Shown here one piece after another: positions 44,331-53,976 of a DNA stretch of 64,000 nucleotides (its first letter is position 1; the number at the start of each line of letters is the position of its first letter). Made by a program: the position numbers and the translations under genes. A model generated the notes under the pieces. That model had not been told where the DNA came from. It saw only the letters and a list, made by a program, of their open reading frames with translations, and searched no databases. Origin of the DNA: an uncultured Scytonema sp. (GTDB lineage Bacteria > Cyanobacteriota > Cyanobacteriia > Cyanobacteriales > Nostocaceae); the NCBI GenBank assembly GCA_937873135.1, contig CALMVQ010000120.1, positions 88,414-152,413 on the forward strand. Direction: 5' to 3'.

Positions 44331-44762
44331 ATGTTAGGAAGTATAAAGAGGATATTAATCAGTAATTATTTATTATTACTAACATTATTAAACATTTCTT
44401 GCAGTAGCAATCCAAATGAGGATCTGTCAAAAGAACTAAAAACAGTTTCTTCATGGGCAGCAACAGCACATATGGTAGGTGAAGCATCCATAAGAGGTAC
44501 TGTACCTACAGCCTATGCTAAAGAAACTCTGAAAAAAAGTCGGGAGAAATTACAAGAACAAACTGATAAGTTATCGAAGTCACCAGAAGCACAGGAGAAA
44601 AAAGTTTTAGAATCGCTACAGCAACTCCAAAAAACAATCAGTCAGATGTCAATTGCAGTAGAACAGAAAGACAATAAGGAGATCGCTACTCAGTTAGAAC
44701 ACCTATCAAGGCAAGAAAAAAAGATCCGAACTCTGGCGAAACAAGTCAGTGAAAAATCATGA
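44331..44762 (+). CDS. Putative lipoprotein with helical body
   Basis: A lipoprotein signal (ILISNYLLLLTLLNISC, lipobox Cys near residue 24) is followed by a highly charged, Glu/Lys/Gln-rich helical part of about 115 residues, probably a coiled coil (KKSREKLQEQTDKLSKSPEAQEKK). The function is unknown. The stop overlaps the start of a decayed Nramp gene (ATGA), so the two may once have formed an operon for metal uptake. Confidence 0.7.
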   Translation: MLGSIKRILISNYLLLLTLLNISCSSNPNEDLSKELKTVSSWAATAHMVGEASIRGTVPTAYAKETLKKSREKLQEQTDKLSKSPEAQEKKVLESLQQLQKTISQMSIAVEQKDNKEIATQLEHLSRQEKKIRTLAKQVSEKS

Positions 44763-45139
44763 AGAAATTTCTGAAAATTACTCTGGGAATCCTAACGAGT
44801 ATTGGTGGATTTTTAGATGTAGGTGCGATGCGTTGCAACGGCTCACAAGCAGGTGGATTTCAACTGATTTGGGCAATTCTGCTGGGCACAATTGTGTAAT
44901 TTTCTGAGTGGCAATGTGTGGACGATTGGCAGCAGTAAGCAAACATAGCTTAGCCTCTGCTGTAAGCGAACGTTTTGGGTTCAACTTTGCGCTTGTCCCT
45001 CTTTTGGCGGAAATTACTGTTGATTTTCTCGTTTTAGCATCGGAGATTGGCAGCTTTTGTATTGCCCTACAACTGATTGATTACAGGAATTGACTTTCAG
45101 TGGTATACTTTGCCTATAGGATTTACTCTACTTCTTTAA
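44759..45139 (+). pseudogene. Nramp-family metal transporter, decayed and truncated
   Basis: The reading MKKFLKITLGILTSIGGFLDVGA, then GFQLIWAILLGTIV, then (after frameshifts) CGRLAAVSKHSLASAVSERFGFNF and VDFLVLASEIG...ALQLI is the N-terminal part of an Nramp (MntH-like) Mn2+/Fe2+ transporter. Stop codons and frame changes occur near 44900 and again near 45075. The remaining roughly two-thirds of the transporter are absent. The pieces end 22 bp before the decayed repeat at 45161. Confidence 0.8.
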
Positions 45140-45160
45140 CTTTTAAGTAGACAACAGCTT

Positions 45161-45361
45161 GTCACCAACCCCTAGCTATAAGCTAGGGGCTTCAAAGAGG
45201 AAGATTCACCAACTTCTGAATGAGAGTCAAAACAGTGTCTAGAGTACGGGTTAATAGCCCAAGCTGAACGACTTGAACGTGGTAGTTCAAAACATGTTAT
45301 TGGATGCTTCCCTAGTCTATAACTACTGTAGTCGTCAGCCTCGAAGGGAAATACATACTCG
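45161..45361 (-). repeat. Decayed mobile-element-like repeat, copy 2
   Basis: The reverse strand matches 17951-18155 over nearly its whole length. Its open frame reads YEYVFPFEADDYSSYRLGKH, then ELPRSSRSAWAINPYSRHCF and ends SLKPLAYS stop within the CCCCTAGC...GCTAGGGG hairpin. It lies directly beside the truncated Nramp gene, so insertion of the parent element may have cut that gene. Confidence 0.7.
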
Positions 45362-45623
45362 TAAGAGATTTATCGTACAAGATTATCATTATGCGTACAA
45401 GGTGAAAGATTTGAAGCGGCAATTGTCCCGCTGAAAGTGTAACACAATGGCACCCCAAATTGAGTAGCCTCAAGGCGGTAATGATCTCAAAAGATATTTT
45501 TAAGCTCGTTAAAACGCGAAGCTCGCGCGCTCTTGTAAGCTTCCTCCGGCAGACTTCGCGAGCGTTTGTATAACAGGCGCGAGTTAAAACTGCGCGGTTT
45601 CCATACGTATCGGAGACTTCTAG
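45362..45623. other. Non-coding gap with short repeats
   Basis: CGCGAAGCTCGCGCGC and CTTCGCGAGCG units near 45518-45566 form imperfect inverted repeats of the dispersed GCGAAGC type. No gene is supported. Confidence 0.4.
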
Positions 45624-45809
45624 ATGAGTAAGAAATTTGATATCAGTAATTATGTGGATATGATGGCTTTATTGTTGGATTTGCAATTGAGGGATGAGGA
45701 TCGCAATGGAGTTATGGCAAATTTTGAGAAAATAAAAGCGATCGCTCAATTTGTCAATGAGTTCCCTCTGCCAGAACATATCGAAGCTTCCCCTGTGTTT
45801 GAACCATGA
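45624..45809 (+). CDS. atzG: AtzG-like small subunit (DUF4089)
   Basis: This 61-residue helical protein is GatC-like and of the DUF4089/AtzG kind (MSKKFDISNYVDMMALLLDLQLRDE...VNEFPLPEHIEASPVF). AtzG stabilises the amidase AtzE, whose gene begins within the last codons (ATGA overlap, 45806). Such tight coupling and the matching partner strongly support the call. Confidence 0.83.
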   Translation: MSKKFDISNYVDMMALLLDLQLRDEDRNGVMANFEKIKAIAQFVNEFPLPEHIEASPVFEP

Positions 45810-47284
45810 ATTTAGACTCCGCAGATGTTGTATCAATTGCCACAGCCGTGCGAGAAGGGATGAGCGCTGTGGATGTTGTTAAAGCTGTTTTAAAACGGAT
45901 TGAAGCACGTGATCATCAACTGAATTGTTTTACTGCTGTGACTGCTGAAACAGCTTTAATGGATGCAGAACGAATTGACAGGGAAGTTGCCCGAGGTAAA
46001 AATCCCGGTTCCCTCGCTGGAGTGCCTTTTGCTGTGAAAAATCTTTTTGATGTTGCAGGAGTCACAACGCTTGCAGGTGCAAAAATTAACGTCAAAAATC
46101 CTCCAGCAACTCAAGATGCCACAGCCGTGGCGAAGCTAAAAAAAGCGGGTGCAATACTTGTAGGCACTTTAAATATGGATGAGTATGCCTATGGGTTTGT
46201 GACAGAGAACTTTCATTACGGTGCAACCCATAATCCTTACGATTTAAAGCGAGTCGCTGGTGGTTCATCTGGTGGTTCAGCGGCGGCAGTGAGTAGTGGG
46301 CTAGTTCCCTTGACACTCGGTTCTGATACGAATGGTTCAATTCGGGTTCCGGCGGCTTTGTGTGGTGTTTTTGGCTTTAAGCCAACATATGGGCGGTTAT
46401 CCCGTACTGGAGTCACTTTATTTTCTAGCAGTTTTGACCATATTGGACCCTTCGCCCGTTCGGTAAGAGATATCGCTACGGTGTTTGATGTGCTTCAAGG
46501 GGAAGACGCTCTTGATCCTGTTTGTACAAAGCGCCCTCCTGTAGAGACGCGTTTTTTGAGCCAGTGCGTTGGGGAGCCAGTTCTGCAGGAGGGTTTCCCA
46601 AAACAGGAATCTGGCATCCGAGTCCCCCGACTGGAAGTAACTGGCGTCGTTTCTGTACAAGATGTGGCAAATTTACGAATTGCCATTGCTGGTGATTATT
46701 TTGTGAAAGGAGCAAATCACGAAGCATTGGCTGCAGTTCAAAAGGTTGCTGACGCAATGAATGTCACTGAGTACATTACAATACCTGAAGTTCATCGCGC
46801 TCGTGCGGCAGCGTTTGTGATTACAGCTTGTGAGGGAGCAAATTTACATTTGGATAATTTGCGATCGCTTCCCCAAGATTTTGATCCAGCAACACGTGAT
46901 CGCTTTCTTGCTGGTGCGTTAATTCCTAGTAGTTGGTATATCCAAGCGCAGCGGTTTAGAAGATGGTTTCGTGATCGCCTTCAAGAAGTCTTTCAAAAGG
47001 TGGATGTCATTCTTGCCCCAACTACACCTATTTCAGCACCACTTATCGGTCAACAAACCATGATTTTAGATGGAGAGGAAATTCTCGTCCGTCCTCATTT
47101 AGGGATATTTACTCAACCATTATCTTTCATCGGCTTGCCTGTGTTATCAGTGCCAATCCAGCGCCCAAATGCTTTACCATTAGGTGTGCAGTTAATCGCA
47201 GCGCCATACAATGAAGCCCTGATTTTACAAGTGGCAGCAGTGCTGGAAGCAAACGGCATTATATCATCGCCTGTTGTTTTTTGA
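45806..47284 (+). CDS. atzE: AtzE-family amidase
   Basis: This is an amidase-signature hydrolase of 492 residues with the Ser-cisSer-Lys triad: Lys in PFAVKNLFDVAG, and the Gly/Ser-rich VAGGSSGGSAAAV with both serines. The family name comes from 1-carboxybiuret hydrolase in s-triazine breakdown, but in bacteria at large the AtzEG pair is more often found near urea, ureide or nitrogen-compound genes. The substrate here is open, perhaps a biuret-like or urea-linked amide for nitrogen recovery. The GatA/GatC-like complex with AtzG is expected to be cytoplasmic. The 4-bp overlap with atzG means coupled translation. Confidence 0.88.
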   Translation: MNLDSADVVSIATAVREGMSAVDVVKAVLKRIEARDHQLNCFTAVTAETALMDAERIDREVARGKNPGSLAGVPFAVKNLFDVAGVTTLAGAKINVKNPPATQDATAVAKLKKAGAILVGTLNMDEYAYGFVTENFHYGATHNPYDLKRVAGGSSGGSAAAVSSGLVPLTLGSDTNGSIRVPAALCGVFGFKPTYGRLSRTGVTLFSSSFDHIGPFARSVRDIATVFDVLQGEDALDPVCTKRPPVETRFLSQCVGEPVLQEGFPKQESGIRVPRLEVTGVVSVQDVANLRIAIAGDYFVKGANHEALAAVQKVADAMNVTEYITIPEVHRARAAAFVITACEGANLHLDNLRSLPQDFDPATRDRFLAGALIPSSWYIQAQRFRRWFRDRLQEVFQKVDVILAPTTPISAPLIGQQTMILDGEEILVRPHLGIFTQPLSFIGLPVLSVPIQRPNALPLGVQLIAAPYNEALILQVAAVLEANGIISSPVVF

Positions 47285-47734
47285 CAATGTCCGCTTAAGA
47301 ACGGAGTGGAGATTCGCGTATACTTTCCACTCTTTCACTCTCCGTCCGCGCACTCGCTGTGATTCGCGCATATTTTTCAGTTTTAATATCCTGCTTACAC
47401 AGGAACACATGCTCATCACATTTGCACTCCCCCGGTGCATAGTGATATCTCCTCGCCAATATATTGAGTTTGAGAAGCCAGCTATGCTGGAGGCAGAGGG
47501 TAATCCCCATAAATAATAAATGCGCGTTCTATTCAATAAGGACGCCTCAAGTGCCGCGCTACGCGTCTCGAAATACATATTTTTCTTTATTTCATAAATA
47601 AATTAAGGGGCTTTAAACCCGGTGGCAGAAGGGCAAATCCGAGCGATCTCTTCCCTTCAGCATAGCTGCCCTCTGCCCTCTGCCTTTCTTCAGTAAAAGG
47701 TTACAAAGTTATTTTCATAGCTAATTGCTAATTA
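47285..47734. other. Non-coding gap with CTGCCCTCTGCC repeats
   Basis: A CTGCCCTCTGCCCTCTGCC run lies near 47666-47686, and a TTTCTTTATTTCATAAATAAATTAAG string near 47583. No gene is supported. Confidence 0.45.
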
Positions 47735-48418
47735 CTATTCCACCAAACCATGCTTAATCGCAAAACGCACCAATTCTGCTCGGTTGCTAGTGGCTGTTTT
47801 TCTTAGTAAACTGCTAACGTATTTTTCCACTGTCCGAGGACTGAGGTGCAATTTTTGCCCGATTTCGGCATTAGAAAGACCATGAGTCAAAAGTTCTAGG
47901 ACTTCCTGTTCTCTAGGAGTCAGTTCTGAGAAAATGTTCGATTTCTGAACATGGTTGAACCCATTATGGGCTTCCATTGCTTTTGTCGTGGAAACAGAAG
48001 TTACTGCGTTCTCTTGTTGAAAAAAACGGTACTCAGATTGAATGATTTGCGAACGCTCCAAGAGATTGCGAATTGCTGCGGCTAACTCTTCCAATTCAAA
48101 AGGCTTGGGTAAGTACAAATCGCACCCTGACTGGTAGCCCAAAATTCTTTCTTGAGTCTTTGTTCGTGCCGTTAACAAAATGACAGGTAACAAGCGGAAC
48201 GCAGGTTTTTGACGTACTCGGCGCACCAATTCATAACCGTTTATTTGTGGCATGACAATATCGGTAACAATTAAATCGGTATGGTACTCCTCCACCATTG
48301 CCAAAGCCTCTTGACCGTCATTAGCCACGATCACTGAGTAGCCAGACAGCTCAAGATAATCGCTGATTGACAGACGAGTACCTAGGTCATCATCAACCAC
48401 AAGGATCGTCAAGGGCAT
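47735..48418 (-). CDS. NarL/LuxR-type response regulator
   Basis: This 227-residue regulator has an N-terminal receiver domain with the phospho-acceptor Asp53 (LIVTDIVMPQ), Asp pair DDD at 9-11, and Lys in LPKPF. The C-terminal LuxR-type HTH is SELTPREQEVLELLTHGLSNAEIGQKLHLSPRTVEKYVSSLL. It resembles the Ycf29-type regulator of cyanobacteria and red algal plastids. The ATG at 48418 (MPLTILVVDDD) is chosen over the longer start at 48472. No kinase gene is adjacent. Confidence 0.88.
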   Translation of the reverse strand: MPLTILVVDDDLGTRLSISDYLELSGYSVIVANDGQEALAMVEEYHTDLIVTDIVMPQINGYELVRRVRQKPAFRLLPVILLTARTKTQERILGYQSGCDLYLPKPFELEELAAAIRNLLERSQIIQSEYRFFQQENAVTSVSTTKAMEAHNGFNHVQKSNIFSELTPREQEVLELLTHGLSNAEIGQKLHLSPRTVEKYVSSLLRKTATSNRAELVRFAIKHGLVE

Positions 48419-48794
48419 GGACAATACACCCCTAGCATGTGTTACTAAGAAATTTGCTTCCATGAGCACCATCGTAGAGCAGAAAAAATAACGCTCTTAT
48501 GTTTCATAATATGACAGGAATATAGCTAACAACTCCTTAACGATTTTTTTATTAAGTAAATCTTAAATTTAGACGTATTAACAAACTTTAACATACTTTT
48601 AATTTTTATATAATGTATTTATCACATCTTTATTTAAAAAAGGGAGTCAGGAGTCGGGAATGGGGGAGAAAATTTAAAGCTGCTGATTGCTGACAGCTTG
48701 CATGAGAATTACGCACAAGCAAAAAATAGGTAAATTACTCACCGCATCTATAATTGAATTTGGTTTGTTATTCAAGGCACACGGATTATTAATT
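48419..48794. other. Divergent non-coding gap
   Basis: AT-rich spacer that should hold the promoters of the response regulator and ybaB. A purine string GGGAGTCAGGAGTCGGGAATGGGGGAG lies near 48641. No gene is supported. Confidence 0.45.
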
Positions 48795-49142
48795 ATGACA
48801 GGAAAAGGACAGGGATTTGGCTTTGGCTTGGGAAAAATGAAAGAACTGGCTGAGGCATTTAAAAAAGCACAGCAAGTTCAAGAAGGCGCAAAGCGACTCC
48901 AAGAAGAACTGGAGCAAATGGAGATTCTCGGGGAATCAGGTGGTGGTTTGATCAAGGTGATTGTCAGTGGTAACCAAGAACCCAAGCGAGTGGAAATTTC
49001 TCCTAATGCGCTGAGTGAAGGAGCAGAAGTACTTTCCGATCTTCTGACAGCAGCAATGAAAGACGCTTATAATAAGTCCACAGCAACCATGCGGGAACGC
49101 ATGGAAGAATTAACCAGTGGGCTAGAACTTCCTGGAATGTAG
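48795..49142 (+). CDS. YbaB/EbfC nucleoid-associated protein
   Basis: This 115-residue DNA-binding protein has the YbaB hallmark [22 protein letters not shown], preceded by the helical [29 protein letters not shown]. The ATG at 48795 gives the natural [16 protein letters not shown] start. It binds DNA as a dimer and condenses the nucleoid. A low-molecular-weight phosphatase gene follows by 75 bp. Confidence 0.92.
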   Translation: MTGKGQGFGFGLGKMKELAEAFKKAQQVQEGAKRLQEELEQMEILGESGGGLIKVIVSGNQEPKRVEISPNALSEGAEVLSDLLTAAMKDAYNKSTATMRERMEELTSGLELPGM

Positions 49143-49217
49143 TTAGTATTCAACAGTCATTTGTCATTTGTCATTAGTCTCATACTAAGGACAAAAGACA
49201 AAGGACAAAGGATTTTT

Positions 49218-49712
49218 ATGACTTACAAGCTGCTGTTTGTTTGTCTGGGGAACATCTGCCGTTCTCCAGCAGCAGAAAACATCATGGAACATTTAATCGA
49301 GCAGGCAGAGTTGAGCGATAGGTTCGCCAAGAGCATTGTCTGCGACTCTGCAGGGACATCTAGTTATCACATAGGTAGCTCACCTGATCGACGCATGAGT
49401 GCCACAGCTGCTAGAAAGCTGGGAATTAAATTGCATGGTCGTGCCCGTCAGTTCCAAAAGTCTGACTTTCAAGACTTTGATTTGATTTTAGCTATGGATC
49501 AAGACAATTATCAAGATATTCTCCTGATTGACCCCACTGGACAAGATCAAAAAAAAGTGCGCTTGATGTGTGACTTTTGCTCCAAACACACTCTCAAGGA
49601 AGTTCCAGATCCTTACTATGGTGGTTCAGAGGGATTTAATCAAGTCATCGATCTACTTGTTGATGCTTGTGAAGGTTTGCTAACATACCTTCGCAGTTTT
49701 GAAGAGTGCTGA
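49218..49712 (+). CDS. Low-molecular-weight protein tyrosine phosphatase
   Basis: The active-site loop VCLGNICRSP gives the C-X5-R motif (Cys9, Arg15) and the general acid Asp sits in DPYYGG. The product of 164 residues is the usual length. AAAGGA lies 5 bases before the ATG at 49218. It acts on phosphotyrosine or related phosphoesters; an arsenate-reductase-like role is less likely given DPYYG. It is downstream of ybaB. Confidence 0.92.
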   Translation: MTYKLLFVCLGNICRSPAAENIMEHLIEQAELSDRFAKSIVCDSAGTSSYHIGSSPDRRMSATAARKLGIKLHGRARQFQKSDFQDFDLILAMDQDNYQDILLIDPTGQDQKKVRLMCDFCSKHTLKEVPDPYYGGSEGFNQVIDLLVDACEGLLTYLRSFEEC

Positions 49713-50203
49713 GGAGCCAGCGCCGTGCGGGGGTTCCCCAACGCAATATAGGAGTACACTGGCTCTCCGTCTTCTCAGGAGCACAGACGCTGCTTTGAAC
49801 AGCACTGGCTCCCGTTGAGGCGACTGGCGTTGCTGAGTACTGAGTGCTGAGTCAAAAAGATGAAGTTTAGCCGCAAAAATACACCTAGCTATCGGGACTT
49901 ATACATTTTTGAGGAAGAAATAAGCCTCAAAACCATACAGGGCAGGGGAAATACACCCAATGCCTAAAAATGCCTGAACCCCAGATATATCAACAAAACA
50001 GGTAAAACGATGTCAAACTCTCTCTGTATACACATTTGAGGTTCAATTCTTGCTATTTTTTGTCTAAGTCCCACTATTGGGTTTGAATACACATACAAAA
50101 ATAGTTCTCCGGTTTCGGGTAAACTAAAACCGGAGAACTGTTTTTGATTTCGTAATTTCTTAGTCCTAACAACTAAGTACTGGGTTCTCTATTAGTAAAA
50201 ATT
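49713..50203. repeat. Repeat-rich gap between the phosphatase and murB
   Basis: Starts with CTGAGGAGCCAGCGCCGTGC at 49709-49728, the inverse of the unit at 36873. Further repeat pieces (GGCTCCCGTTGAGGCGACTGGC near 49806, ACTGAGTGCTGAGTC near 49840) follow. A terminator closes it on the right. No gene is supported. Confidence 0.6.
50103..50145. terminator. Bidirectional terminator 3' of murB
   Basis: AGTTCTCCGGTTT and AAACCGGAGAACT form a 13-bp perfect stem with an 11-nt loop. A T-run follows on the plus strand (GTTTTT), and the minus strand also has T after the stem (ATTTTTGT). It can end murB transcripts arriving from the right. Confidence 0.85.
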
Positions 50204-51202
50204 TCAAACTGCAGCTTGAAACTCTCCGATCATTTTGACTTCTGGTTCTAACCTAATTGACCAATGTTCTTGCACTTGGTTTTGGATGTGATAAATTAAC
50301 TTGAAAATATCACCAGCACAAGCGCCACCACAATTGACAATAAAATTAGCATGGCGCTGTGCGACTTGCGCTTTGCCAATTTTATAGCCTTTTAGACCTG
50401 TTTGTTCTATTAACCAGCCAGCAGTGTAAGGTTTAGGATTGCGAAATACACTGCCACAGCTAGGTAAGTGGTAAGGTTGGGTAGTCAGTCGATGCTCTTT
50501 GTGTTGCTTTGTGATTGCCAAGACTTTTGCGGGATCTGCACCTGGCTGGAGTTGGAAAGTTGCTTGGGTGACGATGCGATCGCTTCTTTGCAGTAAAGAA
50601 GTGCGGTAACTGTAACCCAACTGTTCGCGATTTAGAGTTTCGATATTTCCATTCGCTGAAAGTATCTGGGCGCTGACTACGATATCTGCGATACAGCTAT
50701 TATGTGCCCCTGCATTCATTACTACAGCACCCCCGACAGTTCCAGGGATACCAACCGCCCATTCCAATCCTTGACACCCTTGGTTTGCTGCTTCCCATGC
50801 TAATGCTGGAATTGGTTCTCCTGCTGCCACAGTTAATAGACCTGTTTCCAAGTCAAAGTAAGTATGACGGAAATGACGAGTGACAATCACTAAACCGGGT
50901 ATACCGCGATCGCTCACCAATAAGTTAGAACCAGCACCCAGTATTGTTACTGGTAACTCATGTGTTTGAGCATACTTAATACTTGCTTGTAAACCTTCTA
51001 TATTTCGAGGAGCCGTACACCATTGAGCCGGACCACCCACTCTATACGAAGTATAGCCAGCCAAAGAAACCTGAGACTTAATAACGCAATCAGTTCCAGG
51101 TAAATAAATTTTTTGGCTTTCTCCAGAGTCAGATGCTGCTTGTTTATCGTTAGTCAAGCTTGAAAGTGTGCAGACATTTGCCGATGCCTGATAAGTTGTC
51201 AT
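50204..51202 (-). CDS. murB: UDP-N-acetylenolpyruvoylglucosamine reductase
   Basis: This flavoenzyme reduces UDP-GlcNAc-enolpyruvate to UDP-MurNAc in peptidoglycan synthesis. The FAD-binding domain shows [11 protein letters not shown] and [32 protein letters not shown] is the family's core, and the catalytic Ser lies in CGSVFRNP with the Glu in [10 protein letters not shown]. Length of 332 residues is usual. The gene follows murC with a 111-bp gap in the same direction, so they are likely co-transcribed, as in most cyanobacteria. Confidence 0.95.
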   Translation of the reverse strand: MTTYQASANVCTLSSLTNDKQAASDSGESQKIYLPGTDCVIKSQVSLAGYTSYRVGGPAQWCTAPRNIEGLQASIKYAQTHELPVTILGAGSNLLVSDRGIPGLVIVTRHFRHTYFDLETGLLTVAAGEPIPALAWEAANQGCQGLEWAVGIPGTVGGAVVMNAGAHNSCIADIVVSAQILSANGNIETLNREQLGYSYRTSLLQRSDRIVTQATFQLQPGADPAKVLAITKQHKEHRLTTQPYHLPSCGSVFRNPKPYTAGWLIEQTGLKGYKIGKAQVAQRHANFIVNCGGACAGDIFKLIYHIQNQVQEHWSIRLEPEVKMIGEFQAAV

Positions 51203-51313
51203 ATTTATTTGAATGAGTTGAATAAGGAAGCTTATCTACCGTCAAAATACGGTATTAGTGCGAAGTCATGAAACTACTGCTAGACAGACGCTTCGGCAGT
51301 CTGCTAGAACTAC

Positions 51314-52786
51314 CTAAACTCTCGCAGATGCAGCTGCACTCAGCTCGCTTAGTGTGACGATCACTTCTGGAATGACCTGATTCAAGTTCCCAGCTCCTAA
51401 AAATAGTGCTAAGTCACCAGGACGCAGCGTTTGCCGCAAAAATTCGCACACTGAGGCTAAAGTTGGTTGATAAGTTACATGAGAGTGATGCTTGGCAACT
51501 TCACTCGTCAATTTTTCTCCACTGACTATCCCTAAATCTGCTTCGCCTGCACTATATATATCAGTGAGGACAACGACATCGGCATTACCAAAAGACTGAG
51601 AAAACTCCTCTAAAAAAGTTAGTGTACGACTGTAGCGATGGGGTTGAAAAATCGCCACGACTCTTTGCCCCGGCTTCGTTTGTAGTCTTGCAGCAGCAAG
51701 AGTCGCACGAATCTCGCTGGGATGATGGGCGTAGTCATCAATGAAAGTGATACCATTGACTTCACCCCGAAACTCAAAGCGGCGTCTTGCACCTTCAAAA
51801 GTGGCAAGCCCCTTGGCAATTTCTCCAAATTCTAAGCCCAATATCCGACCGACAGCCACTGCTGCTAAGGCATTGCTAAGATTGTGCCTTCCCAGCAGCT
51901 GTAACTTTAACAAACCTAAGACTCGATCTCTTTCCCATACAAGAGCCGTGGTTCCATCAGCACGATTGTCAATATTTGTGACGGTGTAGTCAGCTCCAGT
52001 ATCAGGGTACAAACTATAGCTGATTGTTGGTTTGAGGCGATCGCGTACCGTAGTACAGTCGATGCTACCTATCAAAGTTTTACAGTTTTGGGCAAATGTT
52101 TGGAAGGTATTAATCACTTCTTCTAATGTGCCGTAGTGGTCGGGATGATCTAGTTCTACATTAGTGACAATCCCAATTTCGGGGGCGTGTTTGATCAAAG
52201 AACCATCTGATTCATCTGCCTCTGCCACTAAATATCGACTTTCTCCTTGTCGGGCATTACCAGACCAAGCATTAACTTCTCCTCCCACTATAATTGTTGG
52301 GTCTAGATCTGCTTTTAGTAGCATATAACCAATCATGCTACTAGTCGTCGTTTTGCCATGCGTTCCTGCCACAGCTATGCTGTAATACTCAGCAATTAAA
52401 GCGGATAGTACATCAGAACGGTGAAAAATTTGACATCCCAATTCTACCGCCGCTTTGTATTCCAAATTATTTTTATTTATTGCTGTTGAACAAACGACTT
52501 GGGGTAAAGTTCCCTTAATAACAGCAGGTAATTCTTCTTGGGTGTTTAATGTTTTTTCATGGACTTGAGCATCAGAATGAAAGAATTCAAGATTTCTTGC
52601 TTCTTGTCTATCAAAAACATGAACTCCTATAGATTCCAGCCGTCTGGTAATGTGATTCGGACGCAGATCCGAACCTGATATAGGCAAATTGCGCTTCGCC
52701 AGTACGTATGCTAAAGCAGACATACCTATACCACCAATTCCAATAAAATGGAATGGCTTTCCGCTAAAGTCTACAGTATTTTTCAT
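51314..52786 (-). CDS. murC: UDP-N-acetylmuramate-L-alanine ligase
   Basis: This ATP-dependent ligase adds the first amino acid (L-Ala) to UDP-MurNAc. The substrate-binding N-terminus has FHFIGIGGIGMSALA, and the ATP P-loop is GTHGKTTTS at 141-149. DDYAHHPSEI and a C-terminal FLGAGNLNQ are also present. A charged insert of about 25 residues (FFHSDAQVHEKTLNTQEE, near 68-86) lies in the N-terminal domain, which is absent from the E. coli enzyme. The 490-residue length fits the cyanobacterial form. Confidence 0.95.
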   Translation of the reverse strand: MKNTVDFSGKPFHFIGIGGIGMSALAYVLAKRNLPISGSDLRPNHITRRLESIGVHVFDRQEARNLEFFHSDAQVHEKTLNTQEELPAVIKGTLPQVVCSTAINKNNLEYKAAVELGCQIFHRSDVLSALIAEYYSIAVAGTHGKTTTSSMIGYMLLKADLDPTIIVGGEVNAWSGNARQGESRYLVAEADESDGSLIKHAPEIGIVTNVELDHPDHYGTLEEVINTFQTFAQNCKTLIGSIDCTTVRDRLKPTISYSLYPDTGADYTVTNIDNRADGTTALVWERDRVLGLLKLQLLGRHNLSNALAAVAVGRILGLEFGEIAKGLATFEGARRRFEFRGEVNGITFIDDYAHHPSEIRATLAAARLQTKPGQRVVAIFQPHRYSRTLTFLEEFSQSFGNADVVVLTDIYSAGEADLGIVSGEKLTSEVAKHHSHVTYQPTLASVCEFLRQTLRPGDLALFLGAGNLNQVIPEVIVTLSELSAAASARV

Positions 52787-53125
52787 TTATTACTCCTCTT
52801 ACACCACACCACACAATCATTGCAAATGACACGCGTATCATAACAGGTATTTTATTTTTCCCTATACTGCTGCTGTATCATCTATATACTTAATGAGTTA
52901 ATTTTTCCTTTGCTTGTTTTGCTGATTCAAAATAATTTTACCTTCGCTGGAGATTTTTTATCCCTAATACAGATATTATGATTATTCATAAAGTTTCTGT
53001 AGAATCTGGAAACAAATAGCTGTAATTGCAAAGACATATTCTTGGCTGATTTACTAGAGTTGGCTATAATGGTACATTATTGGTGGCGAACGTTTTGAAA
53101 GTAAATAAACTTCAGTTGTGAGTGA
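52787..53125. other. Divergent non-coding gap
   Basis: Spacer between murC and nadD, AT-rich; it must hold both promoters. No strong hairpin or recognisable operator was found. Confidence 0.45.
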
Positions 53126-53740
53126 ATGCGTCAATTTGGAATATTTGGTGGCACATTCGATCCAGTTCATTGGGGACATCTACTCGTAGCTGAGACAGCT
53201 TTGCGTCAAGTCCCTCTAGAACAAATAATTTGGGTACCATCATACAATCCTCCTCATAAACAAGCTGCTTTATTTGAACACCGTATTGAAATGGTGCAAC
53301 AAGCGATCGCAGGCAATAGTGAGTTTGTCGTATCACTAATTGAGAGAAATCGCAGTGGAACCTCCTATGCTATCAATACCTTGCTCGACTTGTCTGCTTT
53401 TTCGCCAAACATCCATTGGTACTGGATTGTTGGTTTAGACACATTCAAAACCCTTCCCTATTGGTATCGCCGACACGAATTAGCACAAATGTGTGATTGG
53501 TTAATTGCACCTCGACTCCCAAGTGGCGAGAATATAGCTGAAAGTGAGTTAGTTTGCCAGAAAGTTGAGCAAAAACTGAAGCTAGAATCTATATGCATAC
53601 ACTGGTACTTATTGCATATACCATTAGTTGGAGTTTCGTCAAGTCTAATTCGTCACTTATCCGGTGAAGGCAAATCAATTCGCTATCTAGTCCCAGAATC
53701 TGTAAGGAATTACATCGCTACACACAACCTCTATAACTAG
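53126..53740 (+). CDS. nadD: Nicotinate-nucleotide adenylyltransferase
   Basis: This enzyme makes deamido-NAD from nicotinate mononucleotide and ATP. The nucleotidyltransferase signature (T/H)xGH is in FGGTFDPVHWGHLL (residues 7-20), and SSSLIRHL near the C-terminus corresponds to ISSTxIR. Length of 204 residues is normal. It lies divergent from murC. Confidence 0.94.
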   Translation: MRQFGIFGGTFDPVHWGHLLVAETALRQVPLEQIIWVPSYNPPHKQAALFEHRIEMVQQAIAGNSEFVVSLIERNRSGTSYAINTLLDLSAFSPNIHWYWIVGLDTFKTLPYWYRRHELAQMCDWLIAPRLPSGENIAESELVCQKVEQKLKLESICIHWYLLHIPLVGVSSSLIRHLSGEGKSIRYLVPESVRNYIATHNLYN

Positions 53741-53976
53741 GAGCTAGTTCGTCTTGGATTGGGGAGAGAGGAAAAGCAGGGAATAATCACTGCTGAGTCC
53801 AATCTCCTGTCTCCCACTATCAATTACCAATGACCCATTACCTAGTTATTTTCCCAAAAAAATATTTATTTTTTTTTAAGATTCAACTCTTTATAGTCAT
53901 AAATACTCCTGACTTTGGTATGATCGGGGTCATCTAAGCATTTCTTTAGGCATAAATCTACAGAGGGCAAGAGGCT
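53741..53976. other. Intergenic spacer upstream of gap2
   Basis: An 11-bp T-run (near 53866-53880) is followed by the promoter region of gap2. Confidence 0.45.
53919..53924 (+). promoter_or_regulatory. Possible -10 element of gap2
   Basis: TATGAT lies about 53 bp upstream of the gap2 GTG start. No good -35 box is seen upstream, so this is tentative. Confidence 0.3.
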
